Positions 1 through 10,268 are shown, counted from the first letter of the stretch. The stretch is 64,000 nt of DNA from Bradyrhizobium guangdongense (GCF_004114975.1 NZ_CP030052.1:62001-126000), one strand, 5' to 3'. The notes: generated by a model from the sequence alone, not told the origin. Made by a program: numbers and translations.

Positions 1-63
1 AAATCGGGCCCTTCAGACGGAATATGAAGCGAGGCTTCGGTGAAGTGTCCGTACCGGATCAGG

Positions 64-1290
64 TCAAGGGAACGGACACGCATGGATCACCGCCTCTCTC
101 GCAGCCAAGCGCGCGCTCAGATATGCGCCTGCCTGCTCAATCACCGCGCCAAAGTCTTTGTTGATCGCCGCCTCCAGAAGCGGATCGTCGATATCCAGCG
201 CGGCATCATGCGGAAGCCTGCGGACGAGATCGCCCAGATCGCTCGCGATCTCCGCCTGCAAGTCAGCGTCGTCCGCAGCATGAGCCAGCAGGACAGGGAG
301 ATCGTTGATCGCGCTCCCATCCGACAGAATGCAGACCGCCGATGCCGATCTGGTCACATTGATAACGCGTTCGATCCAGGCGACCTCTTCACCGAGCGCG
401 AGGGCTGCGGCGCGCGCTTCCGCCAGCAATTGCAGCCCGGAGGCCAGCAACTCGCCATGGAGAGCGGTCGCGCCGCTCAGCTGGATGCGGCAGGCCAGCA
501 ACCGGCCCTCTGCGTTTCTGGTGGCCTCGCCGATGATGCTCTTGATTTGATCGATGACGTCCCCAAATCGTGCGCGTTCGCCAACCGGCACGTCGAGATA
601 TATCCATCGCACGACGTCGGTATGCAATGGCTCAATGCCTTGCAGCGCGCCGTCCCTCACCGTGATCAACTGCGCCGACTTTGCGCCGGCTTCGCGGATA
701 TGGCGGCCTTGCAGGTTGCCGCAGAGACGTGCGGCTGCTCGTGCAGCACGCCGCCCTGATGCACGTGTGCAAGAGCCCAGTAGTCGTAGCCCTTGTTTAC
801 CAGTTCATCGAGCGTACCCGGTGCGTAATTCTCATGGGGGCCTTTCGGTCCTCCACGGGCGGTGTGTAGAACACCGATGTTGAAATACCCCTTCACGGGC
901 GGTGGATAAGCCGCCGCCGCGTTATCCGTCGTCGCCTGCATACGGAAGCTCTGACTGTGGATCGCAACGCGAGGATCGTCGAGTTTGAAGGTCTGGGATT
1001 TGCGATAGCTGAACACCTGCACGTTGTCCTGGAGTGGCAACCGTTTAGTGATCTGACTTTCAACGTCGTGATTGCCGTGAAGAACGAAAGCCGGGATGTT
1101 CGCCGCGCGCAGGCGCCCCATCTGCCGGACGAAAAGGAGCCCGGTCTGAAAATCGCGCCAGTCGCCATCATAGAGATCGCCGGCGATGATCATGAAAGCA
1201 ACCTGTCCGTTGATCGCTTGGGTGACAAGGTCCTCGAAGGCTGCTCGGGTCGCCGTTCGGATTCTTTCAGCCGCGGGACCTTCCTGACCG
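64..1290 (-). pseudogene. SbcD/YhaO-family metallophosphoesterase relic
   Basis: Remains of a DNA-repair type exonuclease/metallophosphoesterase. The minus-strand reading holds the family's metal-site motifs: IIAGDLYDG, then FVLHGNHD, then GVLHT and a variant ALAHVHQG where GHVH is usual. The frame breaks near 666-672, and a second frame carries the downstream ITVRDG-type capping region to about position 64. The N-terminal first metal motif (DxH) is absent, because similarity stops near 1290, where a fragment of abiEi on the opposite strand begins. The gene is therefore 5'-truncated by a rearrangement and frameshifted. In the family such a protein pairs with an SbcC-like ATPase; none is visible here. 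Certain as a relic; the exact family branch is less sure. Confidence 0.75.
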
Positions 1291-1294
1291 CTCA

Positions 1295-1745
1295 GACATC
1301 CGACGCACCGTTTGGATCTCAGCCGGTCGGCGTCGAGGATGCCGCATTCAGCCTGTCGGACAACGATAACAGCGAACTTGCGCTCAGCCCCTGGAGATGG
1401 CCGATCAGGATGTCTTCGCCTGAGAGAGCGATTCTCGAAATGCTGGATGAGCTCCCTGCGGATGAAAGCTTCCAAAAGGTCGATACGCTGTTCGAGGGCT
1501 TGGTGAGCCTGCGACCAAAACTGCTGAACCAACTGCTCGAGGAGTGCCGCAGCATCAAAGTCAAGCGCTTGTTTTTCATTTATGCGGACAAGCATGTACA
1601 TCCGTGGCGAAAGCACATCGACACCGCCCATATAGAATTGGGCCGCGGTGACCGCAGCCTTGTGCAAGGCGGGCGGCTTCACCCGACCTGTCGCATGACA
1701 GTTCCGGCCGAGCTCGTGCCACAGGAAACGGTCGATGGCGCGTGA
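1295..1745 (+). pseudogene. abiEi: AbiEi antitoxin, C-terminal fragment
   Basis: The plus-strand frame ending at the TGA at 1743-1745 reads as the C-terminal half of a type IV antitoxin AbiEi: RMSSPERAILEMLDELP, then VDTLFEGL, then SIKVKRLFFIYADKH. AbiEi normally has an N-terminal winged helix that represses the operon; that part is missing because the frame runs backwards into the phosphoesterase relic near 1290. Its stop codon overlaps the ATG (1735) of the toxin gene, the usual abiEi-abiEii coupling. Without the DNA-binding half it cannot autoregulate. The family match is from recalled motifs. Confidence 0.7.
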
Positions 1746-2653
1746 ACGATACATGCGCCAGGTGGAGCTGCTGGTCCGGACATTGCCCTACATCGCGAGT
1801 CAGGACAGCTTCGCTCTGAAAGGCGGCACCGCGATCAATCTCGTTTATCGCGACATGCCACGACTGTAGGTCGATATTGACCTCGTCTACTTGCCGATCG
1901 GCGACCGCGACGCAACCCTCGCAGGGATCGACGCCGCTCTTGATCGCATTCGCGAGGATATTCAGCGTGATCTCCGCGGCGTCAGCGTTCAGCGCATCGC
2001 CGGCAGCGACAATAACGACACGCGGCTCCTCGTCCGGCAGGCTGGCGCCGAAATCAAAGTCGAGACGTCACCTGTCGCATGCGGCAAGGTTCACGCTCCC
2101 GAGCTTCGCGTCGTCAGCGATCCGGCCGCCGAAGCCTTCGGATTTGCGGAGATGCAAGTGGTGGCATTCGAGGATCTCTTCGGCGGCAAGCTCAATGCTG
2201 CTGTCGACCGACAGCATCCGCGCGACCTCTTCGAGGTGAAGTTTCTGTATGACAATGAAGAACTGACCGACGCGCTCTACCGCACGTTCCTCGTCTACGT
2301 CGCAAGTTCGGGGCGTCCTCCGCATGAACTCGTCCGTCCGTCATTGTCAGAACTTGATGACATCTTTGCCAAGGAGTTCGAGGGAGTGACGGTGCCGCCC
2401 GTCGGCCTCAACGAGCTCAAGGCAGCGCGGTCGCGGTTATTGTCCGATATGCTTGCACGGCTCGACGACGCGGCGATGCGCTTTCTGCTAACGCTCCATG
2501 ACGGCGAGCCGGACTTCGAGGCCTATCGGCTTACCGCAGGCCGCGCAATTACCGGCGGTTCGGCGGAAGCTGCTCAATATCGCAAAATTGAAAACGCAAA
2601 ATCCTGAAAAACATGCGCAGTTGCGTTCGGAGATCGAAAAGCTGCGGTCATAG
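1735..2653 (+). pseudogene. abiEii: AbiEii nucleotidyltransferase toxin, broken
   Basis: Reads as an AbiEii/AbiGii type toxin (nucleotidyltransferase fold): FALKGGTAINLVYRDMPRL followed by VDIDLVYLPIGDRD, the GG-x-D-x-D region. A TAG codon at 1867-1869 falls between those blocks, where related proteins have a small residue (RLSVDIDL), so a one-base change of TCG to TAG is likely. Near 2520 the frame also slips: the normal ending (AQLRSEIEKLRS) is readable in another frame and stops at 2651-2653. The toxin is thus inactive twice over, which fits the loss of most of its antitoxin. About 305 codons if restored, normal for the family. Confidence 0.75.
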
Positions 2654-2880
2654 CCCCTATAGCGGGTGTCTCTTCGTGCCTCGGCGAGATGCATTTCGAC
2701 CAAGGCGTGACCAAGCCATATAAATGCGCGACCCACCCTGAGACGAACTAGTGGTCGCCGCCGACAAACTTGGGTACACCAAAGAAGGCGTCCCATTCGA
2801 ATGACCTTGGCCGCGTAACTGACCTGGTCCCGGTTGTCTGAACAGCAACTGCGCGTCGATAAGTGGAGCCTCTGCCGGGT

Positions 2881-3707
2881 TTAGGCTGCCGTGCGAAGCG
2901 GCAGCGAGGTGAAGTAGGCTTGATCCGGTGTGCCGCCGTCAAGGCTCGAATGTGGACGGCGGCAATTGTAGAAGTCCAAATAACGGCCGATCGAGGCGCG
3001 AGCTTCGCTGACGCTGTCGTAGGCCCGCAGATACACCTCCTCGTATTTGACGCTGCGCCACAGCCGCTCGACGAACACGTTGTCCCGCCAGGCGCCGCGG
3101 CCTCCATGCTGATGGCGATGTCATTGTCAGCGAGCACTCCGGTGAACGCCGCGCCGGTGAACTGCGAGCCCTGGTCGGTGTTGAAGATCTCCGGCTTGCC
3201 GTGACGGGCCATGGCATCTTCCAGTGGCGCGACGCAGAATGCGGCCTCCATGGTGATCGACAGCCGCCACGACAGCGCCCGGCGGGTCGCCCAGTCCAGC
3301 ACCACGGCCAGATAAACGACGCCTCGTGCCATCGGGATGTAGGTGATGTCCATCGCCCAAACCTGGTTCGGACGCGTGATCTCCATACCGCGCAGCAGCT
3401 ATGGATAGATCTTGTGCCCGGGCTCGGGTTGGGTGGTGCGCGGACGGCGGTACAGCGCCTTTATCCCCATCCGCCGCATCAGCGGTTTGAAATGCCGGCG
3501 GCCGATCTTGCACCCCTCTGCAGCCAGTAGGCGTCGCAACATACGCGAACCGGCGAATGGAAACTCCAGGTGCAGCCGGTCGAGCCGCTGCATCAGCGCG
3601 AGGTCTTTGGGCGACACCGGACGCGGCAGGTAATCGACGCTGCCGCGGCTGATGCTCAGGGCTTCCGCCTGCTTGCTGATCGGCAGATCGTGTTCACGGT
3701 CGATCAT
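2881..3707 (-). pseudogene. IS3-family transposase OrfB (DDE integrase), broken
   Basis: Starts MIDREHDLPISKQAEALS and has the HTH_21-like region and the rve integrase core: VWAMDITYIPM (first D), FNTDQGSQFT (second D), and NVFVERLWRSVKYEEVY (E). Two lesions are visible: an in-frame TAG near 3400 (between HKIYP and LLRGMEI) and a frame change near 3080-3105, just before VFVERLWRS. The readable end is SLPLRTAA at 2881. Confidence 0.8.
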
Positions 3708-4015
3708 CGCTTTGCGCTCAGCAATCCCGCCTTGGTGAGCGCTCCTTCTAAAAACTCGTTCTCCAGCGTCAACTCGCCGATCTTGGTGTGCAGCGACTTC
3801 ACGTCGATGGTGGGTTCGGCGATCCGACTCCCGCCGTCCGGACCGAACACATCGGCAGCGCCGCCTTCGAGCTGCGCCTTCCACGATGTGATCTGATTGG
3901 GGTGAACGTCGAACTGCTCCGCCAGTTGTGCCAGCGTGCCGTCACCCTTGAGGGCGGCAAGCGCCACCTTCGCCGTGAAAGCCGCAGTGTCGTTCCGCCG
4001 TGCTCGTCTGCTCAT
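3704..4015 (-). CDS. IS3-family transposase OrfA (helix-turn-helix)
   Basis: A protein of about 103 residues beginning MSRRARRNDTAAF, with an HTH_8-type DNA-binding region (LAQLAEQFDVHPNQITSWK) followed by a leucine-rich coiled segment (IGELTLENEFLEGAL) that mediates multimerisation with the OrfAB product. It looks intact. Its end overlaps the start of orfB by 4 bases, so a -1 frameshift normally makes the full transposase in this family. Confidence 0.8.
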   Translation of the reverse strand: MSRRARRNDTAAFTAKVALAALKGDGTLAQLAEQFDVHPNQITSWKAQLEGGAADVFGPDGGSRIAEPTIDVKSLHTKIGELTLENEFLEGALTKAGLLSAKR

Positions 4016-4152
4016 CGTCGCTCCTGATTCGCGGGTCAATCTTGCCCGCCGTCAGGCAGAAACTCCACTTATCGCGCTGTTCAGATTTGCGGGACCAGCT
4101 CAAACCTCGCAAACTCATGCTGATATCGGATTGATCACTCAAATCGTCAGTG

Positions 4153-4509
4153 TCATCGAGGGTCGCCGACCTCTGCCCAGAGGAGGCGCTCCTGCTCGGC
4201 CTTCAGCTCTTCGAGAGATACCGGGATCGGATGGAGGTCGAGATTGTACATCGGCAATGGCCAATGCCGATACAGTACATTGACATGATCCTGGGTTACG
4301 GATTCGTCCGGCAAACTTTCGGAAATCAGCCGGTCCAGAAGTTGCTCGGTTAGACGTTCCGCGTCTTGCAGCGTCTCCTTCTCCCGACACTCAAGCTGCT
4401 CCCAAACCTCTGATGTGGCTCGTAGCCCCTCTACTGTGAACATTCCGCAGGCGGAGCAGCCCGGATCACGAGCAATCAGTTTGTCAAAGCCTTCTATCAT
4501 TTCGGTCAT
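4153..4509 (-). CDS. Hypothetical protein, 118 aa
   Basis: Not recognised. The frame starting MTEMIEGFDKLIARD contains a CSAC pair near residue 20, an acidic helix-rich middle (EQLECREKETLQDAERLTEQ) and ends LLWAEVGDPR. The open frame extends upstream to 4659, but that part lies antisense to a response regulator, so the start at 4509 is the conservative choice. It overlaps the first bases of that regulator head to head. It could be a truncated gene left by the adjacent IS3 insertion. Low confidence that it is expressed. Confidence 0.35.
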   Translation of the reverse strand: MTEMIEGFDKLIARDPGCSACGMFTVEGLRATSEVWEQLECREKETLQDAERLTEQLLDRLISESLPDESVTQDHVNVLYRHWPLPMYNLDLHPIPVSLEELKAEQERLLWAEVGDPR

Positions 4510-4857
4510 CGACAATGATCCATCCGTTCGCAGTGCAACGAGCAATCTTCTGGCATCGTACGGATACGCGGTCCTTGCCTTTGCCTCCGCCGAGGAGTTC
4601 CTGCGCGCTGCGGCATTGGCCGAGACGACCTGCGTGATTACCGACGTCCAAATGTCCATGATGAGCGGAATTGACCTGCTGATGCATATGCGAAGCCCCG
4701 GTCATCGTATGCCGTTCATCTTCATCACGGCGATGGGGTGCGCGCACGAGCGATCAAGGCTGGCGGGATCTGCTTTCTTGCCAAACCGTTTTCCACGGCT
4801 GCGTTGATCAAGTGTTTGACCATTGTACTGCCGGGGTCAGGCGACACACACGCGTGA
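4481..4857 (+). pseudogene. Response regulator receiver domain, frameshifted
   Basis: A CheY-like receiver of the FixJ/NodW-associated type. From a TTG at 4481 it reads SKPSIISVIDNDPS (acidic pocket; the usual DD is ND), VITDVQM with the phosphoacceptor Asp, then the conserved FITA Thr. Near 4735 the frame changes, and the last strand-helix unit with its conserved Lys (CFLAKPFSTAAL) is read in the next frame to the TGA at 4855. No output domain follows. No cognate kinase is nearby. Confidence 0.65.
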
Positions 4858-4980
4858 GGACCTTGGCCCCCTCCCCACGGCCTTCAGTCCCAAAGCGGGG
4901 ATGCATTGCGAGATTCCCGTAGGTTGCGCTGCCGCGGTTATTTTGAAGGTAACCGGCATGAGCTCCCACGTCCGCAGTGA

Positions 4981-5604
4981 TCAGTGAGCGCGGGCGTAGC
5001 GGATCGGCATCCAGTATTGCCGCAAGGCTTCGACCGCCGTGGGAATATCGGCGTGGGCGTTACGCAGAAGTTTCTTGGTCTCGCGGCCGCTTCGTGGCGG
5101 TCCAAGCAGCGGTCGGCCCTGATCGTCGCGACAGTGCAGCAGGATAGGTAGAAGTAGGCCGTGATTGACGTTGCCGATGTCCAGCAACGGTGCCCACGCC
5201 AATAGCTTGAGCCGCATCGCGGCGTAGAAGCCTTGGCACCATGGTCGCGGATCGACGTCTCCACTGGGTTTACGCCGGTGCATCGGCGCGAACCTGTCGG
5301 GTGCGGTCGAGAGGGTGTTGCTGATGTCGTTGTGACGCAGGACGACAGCCGATATGGCTGCAAACTCCGGGGTGCCGCCGTGGTTGAAGGCATCGGCATC
5401 GATGGCGAGCAGCGGGCAGATCCAGTCGAGTGGGCTCATCGACACCGGTCCGGCCACGATTGCGGCGACGTAGCCGTCGAGCATGGGGAGATTGGTGGCG
5501 TCAGGATGCTGATCGACCCTAGCCTGCAGCCATCGCTCGAGCTCCTCGAGTGGCATCGCGGCTGCCGTCATTGACGACGCTGCTTTATGACGACCCGGGC
5601 TCAT
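4981..5604 (-). CDS. UPF0149 (YecA-like) family protein, IS66 passenger
   Basis: 207 residues. Core blocks LPMLDGYVAAIVAGPVSMSP and WCQGFYAAM match the UPF0149/YecA family; the residues PLDWICPLL lie between them. In rhizobia such genes recur as the fourth frame of IS66-type elements, and this one sits inside the terminal repeats and overlaps tnpC by an ATGA. Function is unknown; the C-terminal SEC-type zinc motif of full YecA proteins is absent. Confidence 0.75.
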   Translation of the reverse strand: MSPGRHKAASSMTAAAMPLEELERWLQARVDQHPDATNLPMLDGYVAAIVAGPVSMSPLDWICPLLAIDADAFNHGGTPEFAAISAVVLRHNDISNTLSTAPDRFAPMHRRKPSGDVDPRPWCQGFYAAMRLKLLAWAPLLDIGNVNHGLLLPILLHCRDDQGRPLLGPPRSGRETKKLLRNAHADIPTAVEALRQYWMPIRYARAH

Positions 5605-7164
5605 GCCGCGGCCTGTGCGGTGCGCTGGCGCGCCGCCTTCCAGTGCCAGGCGAGCAGTTCGCGCAGTTGATGGCTCTTGGTTCCACCGGAGACAATGCGC
5701 TCCAGCACGTCGGTCAGATAGGCTTGCGGATCGAGCTCATGGAGCTTTGCGGTGTTCATGAGCGACGCGAGGATGGCCCAGCTCTCGGCACCGCCTTCGC
5801 TCCCGCTGAACAAGGAGTTGCGTCTTCCCATGGCAATCGGGCGCATGGAACGCTCGACCGTGTTGGAATCGACCTCGACGCGGCCATCGCTGAGAAGCAG
5901 CGTCAGTCCGTCCCAGTGATTGAGCGCATAGTTGATCGCCTCTGTCAGCTTCGATTGGGAAAACAGCTCATCTCAATCAGTAGCGCATTGAGCGCCACCA
6001 TCAACGGGGCGCTCCTGGTGCGGCGGGCGGCCAGCCGCTGCTCCGCACTGCTGCCGCGGATCTCTGCCTCGATCGCATAGACCGCCTGCAGCCGTTCAAT
6101 CACGTCGCGCGCGAATGGCGACTGCGTGGACTTGTACACCTGGACGAATTTGCGTCGAGCATGGACGAGACAAAAGGCGAGCTGGATCGCGCCGCCATGA
6201 CGGCGGGCCACGGCCTTGTAGGCGGCATAACCGTCCACCTGCAGAACGCCGCAAAAGCCCGTCAACTGTCCGGCGATCTCCTCGGTGCCGCGGCCGTCGG
6301 CGAATACGTAGGTAACCGCCGGCGGCGAGGGGCCACCCCATGGCCGGTGATCCATAGCATGCGCCCAGAACTGGCAGATGCGGGGACGATGTCGTCCTGG
6401 ATCAAGCACCGGCATCGGCGTCTCGTCGCAGAACACGCGCGGCGCAGCCTGAATGATCCGCAGCTACAGCTCATAAAGGCTCCTGAGCCACCAGGCGGTA
6501 CGTTTGACCCAACCGGCGAGTGTCGCGCGGTCAAGATGGATGCCGTGGCCGGCCAGGATCTGAACTTACCGGTACAGCGGCAAATACCAGGCGAACTTCG
6601 AGACCACCATATGGCTCACGAGGGCCGTCGAGGCCATACCGCCCTCAATCAGGCGCGGCAGCACTTTGGCTGGACCGCGCCATCGGTGCAGCCGCGGCAG
6701 CCGTATTTGGGACGGATCGTGCGCAGCACGCGCAGGAGCGCCGGGATCACGTTCAACACCTCGCTGACGTCCTCGCCGATCTTGTGAGGCTGGCCCTGGC
6801 AGCACGGGCAGGCCGTCACCTCCGGCTCCAGGACCTGCTCACAGCGCGGCAGATGCTTGGGCAACGCGCCGATGTTGCGGCGCGCCTTCTTACGTAGCTT
6901 ATCGGACGGCTTCACCGCAGGTGCATCGTCGTTGGCAGCTGCAGGCGGCGTGACACTGGTCTCAAGATCGTCAAGCTCAAGCGCAAGCTGTTCGGCCACG
7001 AGCGTGGCAAGGCGTTCCGAGCGCTTCCCGAAGATCATCTCCTTGAGCGTCTGCACCGCAACACGCAGCTTCTCGTTCTGGGCGTCGAGCGCGAGCACCA
7101 TCTCCGTTAGAGCGGCTGGATCAGTCGGGAAACGTCCCGGGGCGTATCGCCATAAATGGACCAT
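5601..7164 (-). pseudogene. tnpC: IS66 transposase TnpC, fragmented
   Basis: Readable in three blocks on the minus strand. 7164-6649 holds the coiled N-terminus (EKLRVAVQTLKEMIFGKRSE) and the zinc-finger region (ACPCCQGQPHKIGEDVSE). 6436-5945 has the DDE core (DETPMPVLDPGR, then LQVDGYAAYK). 5846-5601 has the tail (YLTDVLERI, then LRELLAWHW). The blocks are in different frames, so at least two indels have broken the gene. Its stop overlaps the start of the UPF0149 gene. Confidence 0.85.
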
Positions 7165-7203
7165 ACCTCCGCGCGCCGCAGGCTCCAGCGAAATCCTCTC
7201 CTC

Positions 7204-7557
7204 TCAGCCGACAATTGCCGGCTGCTTCACGAGCTTGGCCGAGACGCGCGTCCACTCGAGTCCGTCGAGCAGCATTGCGAGCTGTGTCGCACTGAGATGC
7301 ACCACGCCTTCGCGGATCAGCGACCAGGTGAAGTGCCCCTGGTGCAACCACTTCGTCACCAGCACCATGCCGCTGCCGTCCCACGCCAGAAGCTTCACTC
7401 TGTCCGTGCGTTTGCTGCGGAACACGAAGACGTCACCACAATACGGATTCGCACGCAGCGCTTCGCTCACCAGTGCCGACAGTGTATGCACCGACTTGCG
7501 GAAATCGACCGGCTGTGTCGCCAGCACCACCTTGAGGTCAGAGCGTAGCGCAATCAC
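7204..7557 (-). CDS. tnpB: IS66 TnpB (IS66 Orf2-like) protein
   Basis: 117 residues with the IS66 Orf2 signature: LATQPVDFRKSVHTLSALV, then DVFVFRSKRTDRVKLLAWDG. The length is normal and no lesion is visible. It starts within the tnpA stop (ATGA overlap at 7554-7557), so translation is coupled. Confidence 0.88.
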   Translation of the reverse strand: MIALRSDLKVVLATQPVDFRKSVHTLSALVSEALRANPYCGDVFVFRSKRTDRVKLLAWDGSGMVLVTKWLHQGHFTWSLIREGVVHLSATQLAMLLDGLEWTRVSAKLVKQPAIVG

Positions 7558-8015
7558 CGGATACCCCGAAGCGCCGCCAGCACGGTCGACAGCGTCGCCA
7601 GCTCAACGCCCGGCTCGACCCGGATGCGCGCCCCGTTCACCTCGATCTCGACAACTCCGCAAACCTTGGCCGGCGGCGCGGCGATCTCCAAAGGCCTCGT
7701 CTGTAGCCCGGAAATACGTTCATGCTCGCCCGCTGTCCCGCTATCGATCCCGGGACCAATTTCGATTGGCTCGAAGTTCGGTGCCTTGCCCCCCACCGCC
7801 GCCGCAACTTGGCGGCGCCACACCGTAAGCAGCCCGCGCGAAACGCCATTGCGCCGCGCAACCTCGGAGATGTTCGCACCCTCCTCAAAGCTCTCTGCCA
7901 CGATCCGGGCCTTCTCCTCGCTAGTCCACCGACGCCGTCGGCGCTCCCCGGTGATCACCTCGACGCGACGATAGGCGTCATCTTCCTGCCTGGCATCAAG
8001 CATGGCATTTGCCAT
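7554..8015 (-). CDS. tnpA: IS66 TnpA (IS66 Orf1) accessory protein
   Basis: 153 residues beginning MANAMLDARQEDDAYRR. The N-terminal half is a helix-turn-helix (WTSEEKARIVAESFEEGA, then EVARRNGVSRGLLTVWRRQ) as in IS66 OrfA; the C-terminal part (VEIEVNGARIRVEPGVE) is the usual tail. It looks intact and overlaps tnpB by an ATGA. In IS66 elements the protein is needed with TnpB and TnpC for transposition. Confidence 0.85.
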   Translation of the reverse strand: MANAMLDARQEDDAYRRVEVITGERRRRRWTSEEKARIVAESFEEGANISEVARRNGVSRGLLTVWRRQVAAAVGGKAPNFEPIEIGPGIDSGTAGEHERISGLQTRPLEIAAPPAKVCGVVEIEVNGARIRVEPGVELATLSTVLAALRGIR

Positions 8016-8379
8016 CGTTCCACCTCCACCGATCAGCTCATGCCAGGCTTTATCGAGCGCAAACCGAGCGGCGGCTCGGTGGGGGCCACATGCCGGTTAC
8101 TGTTCAGTTACACACCGCGCCGTCGCCGCAGATGAAGAGAGCAAAACGGTCCCATTCTAGGCCGCGCTCTTCTTGATCGATATCGACTGATGTCGCCGGT
8201 GCTGCAAAGGGGACGTTGAGTTTCCGACTTATGTCGCGATGCTTCGACCGCTAAGGCGACGCAAATCGATCGTCCGCCCTTTCTCAAGCATTTGTCGCCT
8301 GATTTTCTCAAGCCCCCAACTGGCATGCGGCTTGCTGGTTAGAGATTGCGATCTGGTCGTAATACGGAGCGCCTAAAAC

Positions 8380-8618
8380 ATGAACCACGATACGTCAGTG
8401 AAGCTATCCGAGCGCGAAAAACAATGCCTCCAGTTGGGGGCAGAAGGGAGATCGTCATGGGGAAGGAACTGAAGATCACCGAGAATACGGTCAATTATCA
8501 TGTTAAGAACGCCCGGCAAGAGCTTGATACGAGGACCCGCGTCCTGGGTATCATCAAGGCGATACGCCTCAAGCTGATCTCAGATCCGTCGCAGGAGCGC
8601 GACGAGGATAAGGACTAG
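8380..8618 (+). pseudogene. LuxR-type helix-turn-helix fragment, frameshifted
   Basis: The ATG at 8380 opens LSEREKQCLQLGAEGRSSW, the first half of a LuxR/FixJ C-terminal HTH. The frame then shifts near 8455-8465, and the recognition helix (KELKITENTVNYHVKNARQE) and trailing LGIIKAIRLKLI are read in the next frame to the TAG at 8616. No sensor or receiver domain precedes it. Either a frameshifted small regulator or the tail of a larger one. Confidence 0.6.
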
Positions 8619-8714
8619 CGCGACGTCGAGCTTTCGCGACGGCCTCAAGTCCCGGGAATGCTGCGTGGATGGCATCATGCGAGCCTTGGCAACTAGTTCG
8701 CGTCGGCTCTCACC

Positions 8715-9060
8715 GGGGCCTTCATACGCGACACCCGGGACGCCCGCGCTGACGAAGTTCTCGTGCTAGCAGGCGCGCATTATTGAAATTGCCGAAGGAG
8801 CCATCACCGTGAACGCGCACAGGCCGTGCGGTCGAGTCGACGATCCGCTCGACCATGTCGATGAGTTGGCTCCATGATCCTTATTGGCGTCTCGCGAGCC
8901 GAAAGAGCAGGCAGAATTGGTAGGCCCGCCGCCCACGGGCTTCGAACCCTGCGTTCTTGGGATCACGCTGGAGAGCGCATCGTGAGCTTCCATGGAAAAG
9001 GAGAGTTCGCTGGTGGAGCATATCTGAGCGCGCGGCAGTTCTGTAGGCGACGGCTCAGCC
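8715..9060 (-). pseudogene. Decayed partial copy of pepM
   Basis: The reverse complement aligns by eye with the intact pepM at 13680, from the codons around CTGCGCGCTCAGATCTGCTC through CATGGAAGCTCACGATG and GTCGAGCGGATCGTCGACTC to the region coding ARLLARKLRQRG. Indels and substitutions have removed the reading frame. The copy is inverted relative to the intact gene and ends against an IS256 relic, so IS-mediated rearrangement is likely. Confidence 0.75.
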
Positions 9061-9089
9061 CGTCGATCACGGCGTTTTGGGCGGATCGT

Positions 9090-10268
9090 GTTCCGTGGCG
9101 TGGTGTAGCTGGCGGCAGGTCACCGCCGATGTTCCGGCGGGTCGGAAGGCATCAGCCTGCCACAGCGGGCAGAACGACGATGATCGCTCAATGACGCGAT
9201 GGTTTCCAGTGTCATGTAGCGGGCGCGCTGGAGGACCCATTGGTCGTTTTGCTCGAGCAAAAACGCACCAACGAGGCGACCGATGGCGTCTTCATTGGGA
9301 AGATGCCGACGACTTCGGTCCACCGCTTATTCCGCCGTTGAGGCCCTTGATCGGATCGGTCGAGTGGAGCTTGGCGTGGTGCGGAGCCGGGAAGCTCATA
9401 TAGGCTCGCACGCCGAGCTCGGCTTCGTCCATGAGGGTCGCGAGCTTGGACAGTTTGAGGCCGGAGCTGATCGGCGACCTTGCGCCACTGCGCCCTGGCC
9501 GCTTCAACATTGTGTTGGGCGAACGCGGTGGCGATGAAGGCGGACACGACGCGCCGGCCGGCTCTTGCCGCATGCGCGAAGACGTTGCGCATGAAGGGGA
9601 CGCGCGGCAGCGCTGCCGGGTCGCGTTGAGCGCCTTGCTGACGGCGGCCTTGATGCCCTCATGGGCATCGGACACAACCAGCTTTACGCCACGTAGGCCG
9701 CGGTGGGCGAGCTTGCGCAGAAAAGTCGTTCAGAACGCCTCGGCTTCGGACGGGCCCATGTCCATGCCGAGGATCTCGCGCCGGCCGTCGCCGTTGACAC
9801 CGGCCGCGAGGAACACCGCGAGCGAGACGATGCGGCTATTCTGGTGCACCTTCAGGTGGGTGGCGTCGGTCCGCAAATACGGCCAGTCGCCTTCGATCGG
9901 GCAGGCGAGGAAAGCCTTCACACCTTGTCTTCGATGTCACCGCAGAGCCGGCTGACCCGGCTTTTGGAGATCCCGGTCATGCCCATGGCCTGCACGAGAT
10001 GATCCACCGAGCGGTTCGAGACGCCCTGCACGTAGGCCTCCTCGTCACTGCGCTCAGCGCTTTCTTAGCCATGCGGCGCGGCTCCAGGAACCCGGGAAGT
10101 AGCTTCCTTGCGCAGTTTGGGAATGCGTAGTTCAACCGCTGGCACTCTGCTCGCCGTAGGCCGCTCCGGTCTGTACGGCGACCTCCAGCTTCATCAGCCG
10201 TTGGCGGCAAAGCCAATCATCTCGCGCAGGTCTGGGGCCTTCTCCACGGGCGCGCGAAGCTTCATCAT
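9090..10268 (-). mobile_element. IS256-family (Mutator type) transposase relic
   Basis: On the minus strand the pieces follow the order of an IS256 transposase. MMKLRAPVEKAPDLREMIG (from 10268) is the N-terminus, then PGFLEPRRMAKKALSAV, then DWPYLRTDATHLKVHQN around the first catalytic Asp, then VSDAHEGIKAAVSKAL around the second Asp, and finally VVGIFPNEDA-type and RYMTLETIASL tail motifs near 9150-9300. At least four frame changes separate them. No terminal repeats could be fixed. Confidence 0.8.

Larger units (their letters stand above)
2825..4097 (-). mobile_element. IS3-family insertion sequence (degenerate)
   Basis: An IS of about 1.27 kb. The left end has TGGTCCCG, then CTGAACAGC and GATAAGTGGAG; the reverse complement of the right end (about 4050-4097) gives TGGTCCCG, then CTGAACAGC and GATAAGTGGAG, so the ends are imperfect inverted repeats over roughly 45 bp. 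The repeats enclose orfA and orfB in the usual overlapping IS3 layout on the minus strand. No clear target duplication is seen. The orfB is broken, so the copy cannot move by itself. Confidence 0.8.
4949..8100 (-). mobile_element. IS66-family insertion sequence with UPF0149 passenger
   Basis: A 3.15-kb element bounded by the 12-bp perfect inverted repeat GTAACCGGCATG (4949-4960 and reverse complement at 8089-8100). It encodes, on the minus strand, tnpA, tnpB, tnpC and a UPF0149 (YecA-like) protein, the set found in many rhizobial IS66 elements. The 8-bp flanks (4941-4948 and 8101-8108) do not match, so no target duplication remains. tnpC is fragmented, so the element is probably dead. Confidence 0.85.

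Noticed and set aside
3400..3720. Treating the broken IS3 orfB as programmed frameshifting only
   Set aside because: The orfA-orfB overlap is programmed in this family, but the in-frame TAG near 3400 and the frame change near 3090 are extra lesions.
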